In this document: positions 27,021 through 40,300 of the stretch, one piece after another
Layout: every line of letters begins with the position of its first letter
Position numbering within the stretch: position 1 is the first letter of the stretch
Assembly: GCA_037957365.1 (NCBI GenBank)
Contig: JARHVA010000224.1
Coordinates: 5,076,501 to 5,140,500 of the forward strand
Direction of reading: 5' to 3'
Origin: Torreya grandis
Lineage: Eukaryota > Streptophyta > Pinopsida > Cupressales > Taxaceae
DNA: 64,000 nt
Made by a program: the position numbers and the translations under genes
The notes under the pieces: generated by a model
What the model was told of the DNA's origin: nothing
Seen by the model: only the letters and a program-made list of their open reading frames with translations
Database searches by the model: none

Positions 27021-29298
27021 TTGACTTGGTGTATTATCTATAAGGACCATTTCAAGTTGTATCATTTTATCAATATTCTTCTTTGTACTATACCATTTTA
27101 CCATCCTACCAACCTATCACTTTTTCCTATCGCATATCCATTCTACCATACCTTTCCCATAAAATGAGTTGATTTATCCCTACCTACCTAGTCCTATTAC
27201 CCTAATTCTATTCCATTTGGTTCCATCATTATTTTTAGTAAGAGGATTTATATCTAGTTTCATCAATTGTTCACACATTCTATACAATGATAGTATTTTA
27301 GAGTAGTAAGATAGCAATTTGGTAGTTGCGTCCTTCATTTCTTATTCTATTCTCTATATCAAGTGTGCTTGATTATAACCATCTATGGGTAAATCAATGT
27401 CTCATTAGTCTTGTTATTAATTATAACCACCTATGGGAAAATTAATATCATTGACCTATGTCATTGTATCCTAGTTATAGCCACCTATGGGAAAATTAGG
27501 GGCAACTATTGTTTACCATGACTTGACATACCAACTAACCTTTCCTATGCTGTACTATGCCTTTATATCAACTATTCCTATTTTGTTTAAATTGGCTGAT
27601 ACACTAGTTAGATTCTTCCATTGTAAGGTAGAACTATAGTGACTTGAGGTCTTATCCTGGGACTATGTAGGCAATGCTTGATACGTGTTGAGGTCATCTC
27701 ACTCACCCTAAGTCATACTCTCACCATTTTGTGATCAACCTAAGACATGATCTCACCATTTTATGAGCAACCTAAACAATTCTCTTGTCATTTTATGAGA
27801 TTAAACCCTTTAATATCTCTTCATTCTTGATTGAGTTGAGATATTCAAAAATTAAAAAAACATGTGTAAAATCATTTATAAAAACCAAAAACATTGACCA
27901 CTTCTTTGCCTTAAGGATTCTAGGAACCCTTACTAATTCACACAAAAATCACTTGTCACTTGATTTCCCTATCCTTTTTGGCCTTATCCCATGCACTTGC
28001 CATTTTTCAAGCCCTTTCCTATTATTCTATCACATCTATTATGTTTTTTTCATCTGTTATCATTTTCTTCCCATTTCTTGGGAGAACTACATTCAACCTA
28101 AAATTTTTGTTGGATATTACACCCATGGAACTATTTAGGTAGCATCCACTTACCTAGCACATATGGAGATAACTCAGCCACCCCATTCCTTTTCTTATAT
28201 TTTCCCCCATCTTATTTGTTTGTTAAGTTTTCACCTATTTTATAGGGGTAATGTTCATCACATTATTTATATGAACATTCGGGACTAACTGTTAATTGTT
28301 TGTTTGATTGTTGTTTGTGTGCATATTTGTTTATTTTCAGCATTGTTGCCTTGATTTAGTCTAAGTGATTCCTTTTGCATTTATACTTGAATCCATCCAC
28401 ATTACCATCATGGTTTTTATCATTGGTGCATTAATTTCCCTTGAATATTAGATTATGGGAGTTAGTTCTTATGCATATTTTGACCCAGTCCTCATGGTGT
28501 TCTATCATTAAGTGTACCATACAATGCTACAACAAAAATTAGCTTCAGGATGTCTATTTAGCAATGGAGGCATCTACATGTCCTTAGCACTAGAATTATC
28601 AACATCTCAATCATATCCCAAATAGAGTAATTAACCATAAAATAATTTCAACCTTTGTTCGTTTAGACAAACATCTCCCTACTAGTAGATTATTCTAATT
28701 CATCATTACCATTTATGTCAATTTATCATCATCATCCAATCAATCATGTTTTCCATAATTGGGTTCCAATTATTATAACCACCTATGGGTAAATCATTGT
28801 ACACCACCCCACCTGTATTTCTCAATGATTTTAACCACCTTTGGGAAAATCATTGTGTTATCACCAATTTAATTTATTCTTCCCAATACATGCATGATAT
28901 TATCATGTTTTCCTATCTTAACTGGGGCATCTCCATCTTCTTAATAATTATAACTTTCTTTGGGCAAATCATTGTGTTATCATACCACATTACCACTATC
29001 AGGGTACAATGCTTATATTTGCCTTTGGGAAAACCATTGTACACTGTCCCACTTGCATTCTCAATGATTTTGACCACTTTTTCAAACTCATTATGTTCTC
29101 ATCCCATCATATTCATATGTTTATTCCCTTCATTTCCCTTCTTTCTTTTGAGGGACCATTTGTTGACTTACTTATGCTAACCATTCCCTCAAGGGGGCAC
29201 CATATAGTTCATCCATTTCCATTGAAATTATAGACATACAAGACCTTTTTCATTATTTGAGAATATGTTACTATGCATATATCTTGTAATGCCTTCCT
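27021..29298 (+). other. 3' untranslated region of A2 with dispersed and tandem repeats
   Basis: Same layout as 7816-10123. The CCACCTATGGGAAAATCA-type motif recurs at about 27371, 27420 and 27475, and again at about 28771, 28826, 28943, 29008 and 29066. A unit of about 30 bases containing CTCACCATTTTATGAGCAACC is repeated about 2.5 times at 27718-27800, against about 1.5 times in A1. The GGACTATGTAGG motif recurs at 27658 and 28130. A G-rich AAGGGGGCACC lies at about 29190. Open frames (27785-28142, 28785-29233) are low-complexity and not conserved with A1. Confidence 0.7.
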
Positions 29299-29312
29299 AA
29301 AAAGGGGCAAAC
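29299..29312 (+). promoter_or_regulatory. Polypurine tract of A2
   Basis: AAAAAGGGGCAAAC ends one base before TGTAGACACC, the LTR start. This site fixes the LTR start for the A family. Confidence 0.75.
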
Positions 29313-30498
29313 TGTAGACACCTAAAACTAGCTACCAATAACCTCCAACTAGGCTTTAGACCAATTTCTACCAAAATGCACAATTTGGGCTAAAAACACT
29401 AAAACACACTAAATGATGTGAACCTATCATATAGAAGTGCTAATTTTGGCCAATGTAACCCTAAATAAGGTAATAAATTTTATGATATAACTAACTTTAA
29501 TTATATCATTTCGAGTCAAAATGATGATTTTGCACTTGGGTATTCTGGATTGCTCTTTTCTACCAATTTTCTTGCATGAGACACGTGCCTTTGTTATTTT
29601 GTGTCGATAACATCCTAAATGGAATAATGGTTATAAAACATATAACATTATATCCTAATTCTAATCCAGTCAAAATTTGAGCCAATAATATGACATTTTG
29701 ACCAGTTCAATTAATTTGTGCACCAATTACCAATATTTGCTCCAAAATTGATAAATCATGTTTAAGGCTAATTAATCTGAATCAAGAGCTTAAATTAATT
29801 TTTTATGGAACTTGAATATTATATTAATCAAAATTGATATTGAATAACTTCATAACCTAAGACATCATTCTATGGGGTGGCATCCCTAAGCCATAATTAA
29901 AACAATTATCTAATTAACCCCTCACATGCCACTTTAATGCCTCTTTATCCTAAATATTTATGAGGGAATTTATTGATTTTGGCCTCCAAAATTGAATGTA
30001 TTATTATACATACATCTCAATCTTGAGATATATGGTCTAGGTTAATTCTATTCATTTACAAAAATCTATAAATACAAAGCCTCACAACCATAATTTCAAG
30101 CTTGGATAGTGAAATTTACCATGCACAAATGATTCCAAAGCCTCATACAATTAGGGTTATTATTATAAATTGTTGAACCAGTCCAAAGCCATCACAAGCC
30201 AAAGGTGTCAAGGAGATAAGGAGCCAAACAACTCCATTGATGAAGACTCTTTGATGCACAAGTTAAGAAAGCCACTCTACGAACCATTTGGAAGATCCAA
30301 GGAAGGTGAATGAAGGTTTCTTTCATGTTTTAGTTGTTGTATTAATATGTATGTTTGTTACTAAGATCCTCCTAGTGTCTAGGCCTAGAGATTTCCTACT
30401 TATTAGTGCTACTTGTTAGTGTGCTATTTTCATTTTGATTTCATTTTGAAATAACACTTGATATAACCCCCTCTCTTGAGTCAAATTCCTAGTTCACA
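29313..30498 (+). repeat. 3' LTR of element A2
   Basis: It starts TGTAGACACC after a clear polypurine tract. TATAAATA lies at 30067-30074. The right end (TTCACA at 30493-30498) was chosen by analogy with A1 and the CA rule, so it is provisional. Confidence 0.65.
30067..30074 (+). promoter_or_regulatory. TATA box in A2 LTR
   Basis: TATAAATA followed by CAAAGCCTCAC, at the position equivalent to 10893-10900 in A1. Confidence 0.55.
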
Positions 30499-30962
30499 TG
30501 AACCATATCTTTTTGAACTTAGTTAAATAAGTTTCTCACAAAAAAATGGGGTTCCAAAATGAAACTTCACTACTTGGTCAATATTTTAACAAAATTGAAT
30601 ACTTTTTTCAATATTTGAATATTTTAAAACATAACTTGCAAAACCCAACTTGTAATTTGTAGTTGATACTTTTACAACTTATAAGTCACTTGAAAAAAAG
30701 GGATGTGCAAATTACAATGTGAGATTTTACAAATTTTAAGCCATTCAACTTGTCAAAAGAAAAGTGAAAAATACAAGTTGCATTTTTTCAACTAAAACTT
30801 GATAAAATGATAATTGAAAATTATAAGTAGCACTTTTTCAATTAAAAGCTAAGAGCTATCAAAATGATAGTTACAATTTACAACTTGAAACTTTATAACT
30901 TTTCAATGTAGCTTACAAAATTTGTAATTTACAGAATGCATTCTTCTTAAATAATTAAATAT
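30499..30962. other. AT-rich spacer with ACTTGTAA-like repeats
   Basis: Counterpart of 11305-11695, longer by roughly 70 bases owing to an extra segment near 30780-30860. It holds AACTTGTAATTTGTAG, TTACAATTTACAACTTG and similar words. No gene is seen. Confidence 0.5.
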
Positions 30963-31583
30963 TTAATCAATAACAGTGACATCATAGGATTCTTTGTCCT
31001 TTTCCACTTTTATCTTTTCAATGTAAGTGTCAAAGCTATCAAATTTTCTTATAGGCACTCTTCATTAGGATCAATTGTGTAAATATTACTAATGTTACAT
31101 TGTGTTGTTACCTTGAATAATTCTATAGATGAAGATCTATATATTTGGATATCTTTTCCCATTTGATCAAATGTATTGTGTTACTTCATAAACTAGTGGA
31201 TAAAATCTGAATTAAAAGTTATGTCATGTGTTGACTCCCTCTTAACCACATCCTTGAATTTATCTTGGACAACCTGAATAGGTTATCTTGGTAATCTACT
31301 ACCTCACATGATAATTTAAAAATTAAATATTCAATTTCATACATTACATCGATGGCTTTATCACTTGTGCTCTTGGAATTATCAATACATTCACTAAGTA
31401 TTTTGATTTTGAACTTGGATATCCTCTCCAACTCATCATTATCCAAAGGTTTTTTGAGTATATTTTTAGACATGAGGATATCTCTATCTATCTAGTCAAT
31501 TCCTACAAATTGGGAAAGTAGATCTTTAGCCTTTCAACTTCTTCCTCATATTTGATTATTTCTACCTTCAACGATACAATGTC
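30963..31583 (-). pseudogene. C-terminal part of gene E (unit 2 copy)
   Basis: Read on the minus strand from the B2 LTR, the fragment first encodes a coiled-coil-like LKVEIIKYEEEVERLK. It continues in a shifted frame through ILKKPLDNDELERISKF, ILSECIDNSKS and LSCEVVDYQDN (31473-31219). It ends, in a third frame, with KVEKDKESYDVTVID and a TAA at 30965-30963. At least two frameshifts are needed. It probably continues the protein that starts at 44033; the joining point is where B2 inserted (inference). No family is recognised. Confidence 0.6.
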
Positions 31584-34500
31584 TATTGAAAGTTATCATT
31601 GATGTCATGTGTTTGTGTAATGTCATTTATGTCAATAAGGATAAATAAAGTGAGATTTGTATTTGATGTCATATGCATGAGGTCATTGATGTTAAAATAA
31701 GTTTGAACAAGTGTTGTTTCACAAGAAAGTGGCCATGGTCATTGGTATGAGATTTATTGTTTGATCTTGCTAGTTTGGATCTAAGTGATCAAATGGAGTG
31801 TCTTGTGAAGCATAGTGAGGTATGGTGAAATGAGTGGATATATGTATGTGGATTTGTTTGAGGTAGTTTAAGTTTCATGTCTTTTGTGAATATATTTAGA
31901 GCTTCATGAGTTCAGAGAGAGAGATTGTATTCATGTCTTGTGTGTTCAAGAAGGTTAGTTCAATATTAGGTAGTGACTTATATGGTTTAAGGAGACTTGG
32001 TCAAAGGATAATTATGGGAGATGTTGTGGATCCTATCTCAGATTTATTGAGGATATTATTAAGTTTTAGAAGATATCTTAAAGATCTCAAAGTGGTATAG
32101 TGCCCAGTAGCTCTATTTGATAGACAAGTTCTTAAGCATGATATAGCTTGTAGAGGCATGATGGTGGTGATATGGTGTGCATGACATTTAAATTATGAAA
32201 TTTAGTGTAAGATCATGTGATAAAGGTGTTGAATCAGTCACATGACTTTCAAAGTGAGCCAAAGGGGTAATTTCATCTTTAGTGGTCTTCTCATGGACCT
32301 AGTCTTAAGACCCTAGGTGGTCAAATGAGGTACTATGATCAGTTTTAGAGGATTCTAGAATTATTTAAGAATGGTTAGAGTTATGACATGTAATTTCAAG
32401 TGTTTTTTCGAAGTTTGAGGTCATGAGTTGAAGAACAAATCATGACAAGTGGATTTGAGGTCTCTAGAGTATGCAAAGTAAAGGTTTCTAAGCCTGAGAG
32501 ACACTTTATGATGCTTGTTAGAATGTGTGAATATTGCATGGGAAGTTGAGATCTTAGGGAGAGATGGAAAATTATCCTAAAAATGATTTACAAGCATTAG
32601 GATTTGGTTTTAGGGGCAGATATTTATGAACAAATGTTAATAATAGAAACTGATCTAAAATCTTCATAGTGACCCAATTTAGAAGATCTTGATGGAAATA
32701 GATAAAATGGATTTTATGACATATTTTTATGATTGTATAATGTATAATAATCTCCTAGGTACCTCTAGGTGGCATTAGTATGTTAGAAGAGTGAGTGGAA
32801 GCTATAGGAAACCCCTTATTTCATAGAAATTTGGTATAGTAGGCAGGGTTGACTAAGTCAAATTTTCACAATGGATGGAAGTTAAATATTGTGACTTGTA
32901 ATTCATATTAATGGTTGCTTTAAATAATTTGATAGACTTAAAATATGATAAAATAGTCATGAAAGTTGGCCTATTGTTAAAAAGGCCTAGTGAGAAAAAT
33001 AGGCAGAAGTGAGAATGAGATGAGGGATGGGTTGTCAATGATTAGGGATAGATACAAGTGCATGGGTTTTTTTTCAATACATATAAAAAATTTACATATT
33101 TATTAAATGTTTTGGAGTTTAATGAAAATGTTGTTTGCAAGATCACTTGTCTAGTGAAGATGAGATAGTGAAGATGTAAAGTTAAGTGATTGGTCTGCAA
33201 GACTGATATTGTCACTATAACATGATATCTATATAAATGAGAGTTACCTAATGATATAATAGGACATACACATGTATCAAGAGTTACTAAAATTTATCAA
33301 ATAGGTGTTGAAAGTCATTGTCACCATGACTGGTCTGTAAGGCAGAATGATAGTTCTGGGTATGCAAGATGGAGTGAAGTGTTTGAGATTCTATGATAGG
33401 AGTCAATGTATCTAATTCAAATGTTTATGTTTTTTGTAATATATATGAAATTTACATGCTTTTTATAAGATTTAGAGTTATTTTAATAAGTTTAAACATG
33501 GAAGCTAAAAAAGCTTATCTGGTTGAGCAAGGACTGTGAAAGAGAAGGTCAACAAATTGGTCTACAAGACCAATAGTTAACACTAGAAATTTTGATCTAT
33601 CTAATGGAAGATGTTTTATAGGGCACATAGGAAATAATTATATGCATGAGATTTATTTTAAGTTTCCTTACAAGAGTTGAGGATAACATTCATCAGGACT
33701 ATATTTTGGAACAGTCATGCATTTTTTTGTGTGTTAGTAAGATTGATATTCCTGAGTCATTATGCCAAGTTTGAAAGTGTACCAAGAATTTGATGATGTT
33801 ATAAATATTACATGGGATATTATACATGCATATGGATTTTTATAAAGTTCCTATACTGATGTTTGATGTCAAATTGCTAATGATTAGGTTTTGAGCAAAT
33901 TGGTAGTTTTGAGTGAGCTTTTTGAAGAGGTGTTTCTGAGTCTTTGGATATTGAGTGATGGAGTATAATGAATTTGATGATGAACATAAGGTCATGAATT
34001 TTCCATACATATGTATATTATTCCTATAATGTGTTTCTATAGTTTTTTTTAGCTTCATCTTTGAAGATAATGTTTTTGGGGTAATTAGGCTAAATAGGTC
34101 TTTAAGGCCTAATGGTGCTTTCAAGGTGTGAGCAAGGGATTTGTGACTTATTGAGAATGTGGGAGGTTATTTAAAGTTTCAATATAATTGTTTGAAAATT
34201 TTTACTTCTTTGGTGAGGGCCATATGGTCCATATATGTTCAAGTTATTCTGTGGAAAGGATAGACCTAATTGCAATTAGGTCTCTAGTAGGCCTAAAAGG
34301 AGAAGGTGGTCTAAGTGAGTTTGGATGACCTAATGGTGATATATTTTTATTAATTATTGTATATAATGTGTATTAATACATGATTTTAATTTTAACCTGA
34401 TGGATTAGTGTCTTGGCCAAACAAGAGAGTATGTGAGTAAGTGATTTGTATTTATACAAGGTATAATAGGCTTAATTTTATGTGTTGTAGAGAAGACATC

Positions 34501-35109
34501 TATGAGAAAATAAGAGGGCATATTTTGAAGGATAAATAGGTATTTAATATAATAATAATATGAGGGAGAGAGTATGATGAACATATAATATAGTTTCTAC
34601 ATGTGTATGTTAAGGTCAGTTGACCTAATAAGCTTACTAAGAGGCATATTGAGGGAGGTAGCCTTGAAGGTTGTTTGAGAGAGGTAGGATAGTGTGAAGA
34701 GAAAATGAAGGTGATCATCATAATTTGAGTGAGAAATACATGTAAAAAGGGGATAAAAGGTTATAGGTTTTTTATTTGGTGTTGATTCACCTAGGGGGTT
34801 GATGCCTCCTTGTAAGTTGGTGCTTGATAAAGGTTTAGTTGAATTAGTGTTTGACTAGTGAGGGGTTCGTGCTCCTTGTGGGGTTGGTGCCTCACAAAAT
34901 ATTGATTAATTAATTATAGTAATATATTCCAAGCTATGTTTCAATGTGTTTTATTCCCCATGAGTATTTTACACATATCTCTTATGTTCATATGTTATAT
35001 TCTTATATGGATGCTTGTTTATGCATTGGTTGATATATGCGTTTAAATAAATACTTCATGAATAATAAGTGAAATTGAATGCATATTTTAAGGGAACTAA
35101 TTCACCCCT
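31584..35109 (+). repeat. 5' LTR of B2
   Basis: From TATTGAAAG to AATTCACCCCT, aligning full length with 37383-40910. It lacks the deletions of the B1 5' LTR. TATA-like TTTATACAAGGT lies at 34451. Minus-strand frames at 33840-34124 and 34500-34721 are judged chance. Confidence 0.85.
34451..34462 (+). promoter_or_regulatory. TATA box in B2 5' LTR
   Basis: TTTATACAAGGT, conserved with 14695 in B1 and about 40280 in the B2 3' LTR. Confidence 0.5.
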
Positions 35110-35132
35110 ATCAATTTATATGATTATAATAA

Positions 35133-35146
35133 TTGTTATTAGATCA
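35133..35146 (+). promoter_or_regulatory. Degenerate primer-binding site of B2
   Basis: TTGTTATTAGATCA corresponds to TTGGTATCATATC in B1. Two changes relative to the initiator-Met-type consensus would weaken tRNA pairing. It is placed by alignment with B1. Confidence 0.5.
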
Positions 35147-35195
35147 AGTCCTTTTAATAATCTTGGTATCTTGAAGGTGATCATAGAAGCACAAG

Positions 35196-36089
35196 ATGGC
35201 TAAACAACTAAGGAAAGAGAATCAGGAGTTGAGATCTATGGTCATAGTTATTGAGAAGTAGGTATGTACCTTGAAGACTATGCTAGATAATGAATCCAAA
35301 GAATATGATATGATTTTTTAGGATCTTAATGATCAATTAAGGGTTACAAGTGCAATTCTAATATCAAGAGAAGTTGAGTGTGAATAGTTAAATACTGAGT
35401 TTGGTTGCTTGAAGGTTGAGCATGGGTAGATCATGGACAAGATAAACAATATTGAGAAAGAACATGAGAAGTCAACTAAAAAAAATAAGAATGTATATCA
35501 TCCTAATAAAAATAATAAGGTTAACATGAAGTAAAATCAGAAAATATCAACTCTAAATAGGAAACCCAATGCAACAAGGTATTCTAATTCATTTCATGGT
35601 TATTATTTCACTTGTTATCAGTTTGAGAATAGATCAAGAGATTTTAGGAGGAAAAGCACTTGGTAAAAAAGGGATTACAATCCACATCAAGAAAAAGGTG
35701 TGTGTAAGGTTTTTTGCTTTAGTTTTCAACATGTTGATCACATTTTAAGTTTATATAAGATCAGATTGGATAAACCCTCTAGTCATATCAAGATGACTTA
35801 TGCCTTTAAAAAGGTATGGAGACCAAATGTAGTTATTTTCAATCATATTGAGCCTATCAATCAGAATGATTTGTTTATATAAGGACATGGATCATATGTG
35901 AAGAAGTTCCAAAATCATGTACTATCAACATCTATTGATGGTTCATTGGAAGAAAAAATGGTAATCAAAGAAAAGAAGGATGATGTAGACATCAAGCTTG
36001 AGGTACCAATAAAAACCAAGAGAATACTAAAGAAATACTATCAGTCTTTCAGTTGTAAGATGGTTGAGAGAAGTAGATTGGATAATTAG
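35196..36089 (+). pseudogene. gag: Degraded gag of B2
   Basis: It starts MAKQLRKENQELRSMV at 35196 like B1, with a coil of alternating charged residues, then two damaged zinc knuckles near 35600-35650 and 35712-35762. The second keeps Cys-Phe-Ser and the His but has lost the other two Cys. The longest open stretches are 35700-35882 and 35898-36089, ending KMVERSRLDN before a TAG. There is no protease or other pol motif after it. Confidence 0.65.
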
Positions 36090-37368
36090 GGGTCTCATAA
36101 GTTCACATTATTTTAGATCCTTATGAAGTGGGGTGTCTCTATCTAGGCTTCAAAGAGACACTATTCAACAATTAAGAAGCATGTGAAGGCTTCTATCTTG
36201 AGGTGGTGGTTGAAAGAATGGTATGGAAAATTAGATCATAGGTATCTCATGTACAAATGACATCAAACAAGTACTATGGTCCATGAAGGGGAATATAAGT
36301 ATGTGTTTGCATCAGTCTCAGTATAGAAAGAGAATTTGAAGACAACTAATAAGTTTATTTTTTTTCATGATCTAGGTCATGGTTGGGGTTTGCACATAAG
36401 ACTACAATATTAGACAATGGGAAGATGGGTTGAAGAAGTTACCAGGTTTGAAGGTGTTTCTGAGGTCATCAAAGGCATTACAAGGTGGTCTATATGGTCA
36501 TTTAGTATGGTATAAGGAAGGTGTTTCTTAGTTTAAGTCTATACCTAGACCTAGTCCTAGACCCTTCCATGTTTATTAAAGCATGATGGGAAATTATGTA
36601 AGCATGATATTATTGAGGATTGGTGAAAAGATCTATTTGGGAGATATGAAGTTAGACAAGGTAGAGTGTTTTTCATATGGATAATAGTGTGTTAATCATA
36701 AAGGCATATAGCAGAGGTGAAGCATGGAGTTAGGGGGAGATAACTCAGGTCGCTTGAGTGTAATGTGAGACATGGGCATGAATCTTTTGAGCAAAGAGTC
36801 AAAGAGTAGTTATTTGTTGATTAGGTGGTCATGATATAAGGTTTGATGGTCGAAGGCATATGTGTATAGACTTATTAGTCATATCAGTCATCAAAGGTCA
36901 ATATGTAGCTCTTGTATTTAGTAAGTGATTGAAGAGGTCATATGCATAAGTTTAGTTAGAGGTATGGTCACTTCAATTGATATGATTTTAAGGTGTGCAT
37001 AGAGTAAGGAGGAGTATGTGTGAGATGTTTCAAAGGTTCAAGAAGCATGTTTTATTTAGTATGATTTGAGAGCCCATATGATAACAAGAATTGAGAAGTA
37101 TGTATGGACAAAGGGGGAGATTTCTAGTTCTAAGAGTGGTCAGGTCCAAGGATTAGTGGACTATGTGTGGATGACCTTGTGAGAGTGTGTATGACCGTTT
37201 GTCATTAATGTCAAAGGGGGAGAAAGTTATTAATGGTCAAAATTATTATGGGAGAAAGTTCTTGATGAAATTATTTAGTTTGAGAGAGAAACAATTTGTT
37301 GAGAGTAGTATAGTTTTAGAATGATTAGTTCATTTGTGGTTTTCTATCAATGTGGTTTTCCATCAATG
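36090..37368 (+). other. Gene-free internal region of B2 with extra polypurine-like sites
   Basis: No reading frame is recognised. GGACAAAGGGGGAGATTT at about 37107 and GTCAAAGGGGGAGAAA at about 37209 closely copy the true polypurine tract at 37369. Both have counterparts in B1. Confidence 0.6.
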
Positions 37369-37382
37369 ACAAAGGGGGAGAT
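37369..37382 (+). promoter_or_regulatory. Polypurine tract of B2
   Basis: ACAAAGGGGGAGAT immediately precedes the 3' LTR start TGTTTAAAG at 37383. Confidence 0.78.
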
Positions 37383-40300
37383 TGTTTAAAGTTGTCATTG
37401 ATGTCATGTGTTTGTGTATTTTAATTAATGTCAAGAAGGATCAGTAAGGTGAGAGTTATCTTTTATGTAATATGCCTAATGTCATTGATGTCAAAGGAAG
37501 TTTGAGGTCAAGTGTTGGTTCACAATAAGGTGGTTATGGTCATTAATATGAGATTAATTGTTTGAGCTTGTTAGTGTGGCTTTGAGTGATCAAATGGAGT
37601 GTCTTATGAATAATAGTGAGGTATGGTGAAATTAGTGAATATAGGTATGTGGATTTGTCTAAAGTATTTTAAATTTCATGTCTTTATTGAAGATATTTAA
37701 AGCTTCATGAGTTTAGAGAGAGAGAGAGATTATCTTCATGTCTTGTGTGTTCAAGAAGGGTAGTTCAGTTTTGGGTAGTGACTTATATGGTTTAAGGAAA
37801 ATTGGTCAAAGGATAGTGATGGGAGATGTTGTGTATCCTATGTCAGATGTTTAGAGGTGATTAGTAAGTTTTAGAAGGTGTCTTGAAGATCTCAAAGTGG
37901 TATAGTTCTTAGTAGGTCTATTTTATAGACTAGTTCTTAAGCATGGATATAGCTTGTAGAGGCATGATGGTGGTGATATGGATGTGTATGAGATTTAAAT
38001 TATGAAATTAACTATTATATCATGTGATAAAGGTGTTGATCTAGTCACATGACTCTCAGAGTGAGCCAAAGGGGTAAGTTCTTCTTTAGTGGTCTTCTCA
38101 TGGACATAGTCTTAAGACCCTAGGTGGTGAAATGAGCTATCATGATTAGGTTTGGAGGAATTTGAGATTATGTAAGCATGGTTTGAGATATAACATGTTT
38201 TTTCAAGTATTTTTGTGAAGTTTTAGGTCTTGAGTTGAATAATAATGCATAAAAAGTGCAGTTGAGGTTTCTAGAGTATGCAAAGTAAAGGTTTCCAAGC
38301 CCAAGGGACACTTTTTGATGCTTATTGGCATGTGTGACTATTAAATGGAAAGATGAGATTATATGGAGAGGTGGAAAAGGGTATTAATAATTATTTACAA
38401 GCATTTGGATTTAGTTTTAGGGGTAGAACTTTATGAACAAATGTTAAGAATGGAAACTGGTCTTAAACCCTCATAATGACCCAATATGGAATATTTTGGT
38501 GGAAATGGATTAGAATGGATTTGATGACATATTTTTATTATGGGATAATGTAGAGGACTATCCAAAGTACTTCCAGGTATCATTGGTATGTTATAAGAGT
38601 GAGTGGAAGGTATAGAAACCCCCTTATTTCTTAGAAATCTAGTATAACAGGTAGGGTTGATTGAGTCAAAGTTTCATAATGGATGGAGATTGAATATTGT
38701 GAATTTTAATTAATTTTAATGGTTTTTTTGAGTATGTTACACAATTTAGATATGCTAAATTGGTCATGTAAGTTGGCCTATCACTAAAGAGTTCTAATGA
38801 GAAAGACAGTGAGAGAAATAGGTAGAAGTGAGAATGAGATTAGGGATGGGTTAAAAATGATTAGGGATGGATAAAATTCCATGGGTTTTTTTTAAATACC
38901 TATAACACATTTCCATATTCATTATATTTTTTTAAGGTTAATGAAAATGTTGAAAATGTTGTTCACAAGATGACTTGTCTAGTGAAGATGAGACAATGAA
39001 GATGTAAAGTTGAGAGATTGGTATGCAAGACAAATATTTTCAATAGACCATGATATATATCTATATTAGAGTTACCTAATGATATCATAGGATCATATAA
39101 ATTTATCAATAGTTCTTAAAAATGTCCACATAGGTGTTGCAAGTCATATTCACCATGACTGGTCTTAAAGGTAAAATTATAATTTTGGGTATGCAAGATG
39201 AAGTGAAGAGTTTGAGTTTTTATAATAGGAGTAAATGTATCTAGTGAGCATGTTTATGTTTTTTAGGATATATATTAACTTTAAATGATTTATATAATGT
39301 TGATATTTAGTTTAATAAGTTTAAATATGGAAGCCAAAAAGTCTTATCTGGCTGAGCAAGGATTGTGAAGGAGAAGGTCAACAAATTGGTTTACAAGACC
39401 GATAGTTGACTCTAGAAATTATGATATATCTAATGGAAGATGTTATATAGGTCAAATATTAACTATTTATGTGCATGAGATGTCTTGGAAGTGTCCTTAT
39501 AGGAACTGAAGACAACATTCATCAGGACTATGTTTTGGAACATTCAGGTTATTTTTTATGTGTTAGTAAAATTGATGTTCTTAAGTAATTATGCCTAGTT
39601 TGAAAGTGTACCAATCATGTGATGATGTTATAAAAATTCCATGGGATATTATACATTCATCTGGTGTGTTTGAAAGTTCATATACTACTTTTTGATGTTA
39701 AATTTTTAATGACTGGGTTTTGAGCAAATTAGCAGTTCTAAGTGAGCTTTTTGAGGAGGTGTTTCTGAGTCTTAAGAGCTTAAGTGATGGATTATAATGA
39801 GTTTTATGATAACCATTATGTAATTAATTTTACATATGTATGAATATTATTACTATAATGTGTCTCTACAGGTTGTTTGATCTTCATCAATGAAGACAAT
39901 GTTTTGGAGTAATTAGGCCTACTAGGATTTTAATGCTTAATGGTGCTTTCAAGGTGTGAGCGAAGGATTTGAGACTTATTGATCATGGATGAGGTTAGTT
40001 TATATTTCCATATAAGTGTTTTAAAGGTTTTGTTTCTTTGGTTATGGCCATATGGGCCATATATGTTCAAGTTATTTCATGGAAAGGATAGACCTAATTG
40101 CAATTAGGTCTCTAGTAGGCCTACGAAGAGAAGGTGGTCTAAGTGAGTTTGTTAGACCCAATGGTGATCATATTTTGATTAATTATTATGTGTAACATGT
40201 CATAAGACATTATTTTGGTCAAAACTTGGTGGATTAGTGCCTTGGCCAACCAGGATATTATGTGAGCAAGTGATTTGTATTTATATAAGGCATAATAGGC

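Larger units (their letters stand above)
19319..30498 (+). mobile_element. Element A2: Tat-like Ty3/gypsy retrotransposon, 5' LTR missing
   Basis: Second copy of A1 with the same domain order. Its left end is the duplication joint, so the 5' LTR and primer site are absent. The polypurine tract (29299-29312) and LTR start are better preserved than in A1. The coding region carries many stops and frameshifts. The substitutions are partly shared with A1 (integrase Glu to Lys, aRH Asp to Tyr) and partly private. Confidence 0.85.
19319..39066 (+). repeat. Tandem segmental duplication, unit 2
   Basis: This is the second copy of the unit at 113-19316. It holds A2, the E tail and B2. Unlike unit 1 it continues past the point equivalent to the break, into the rest of the B2 3' LTR and the N-terminal part of E, so it keeps the original right flank. 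The equivalent of the unit 1 break point lies near 39066. Unit 2 is slightly longer, mainly because the B1 5' LTR has internal deletions. Confidence 0.82.

Noticed and set aside
31579..31583. Target duplication for B2
   Set aside because: ATGTC on the left and TAGTG (40911-40915) on the right do not match; age or boundary error prevents a call.
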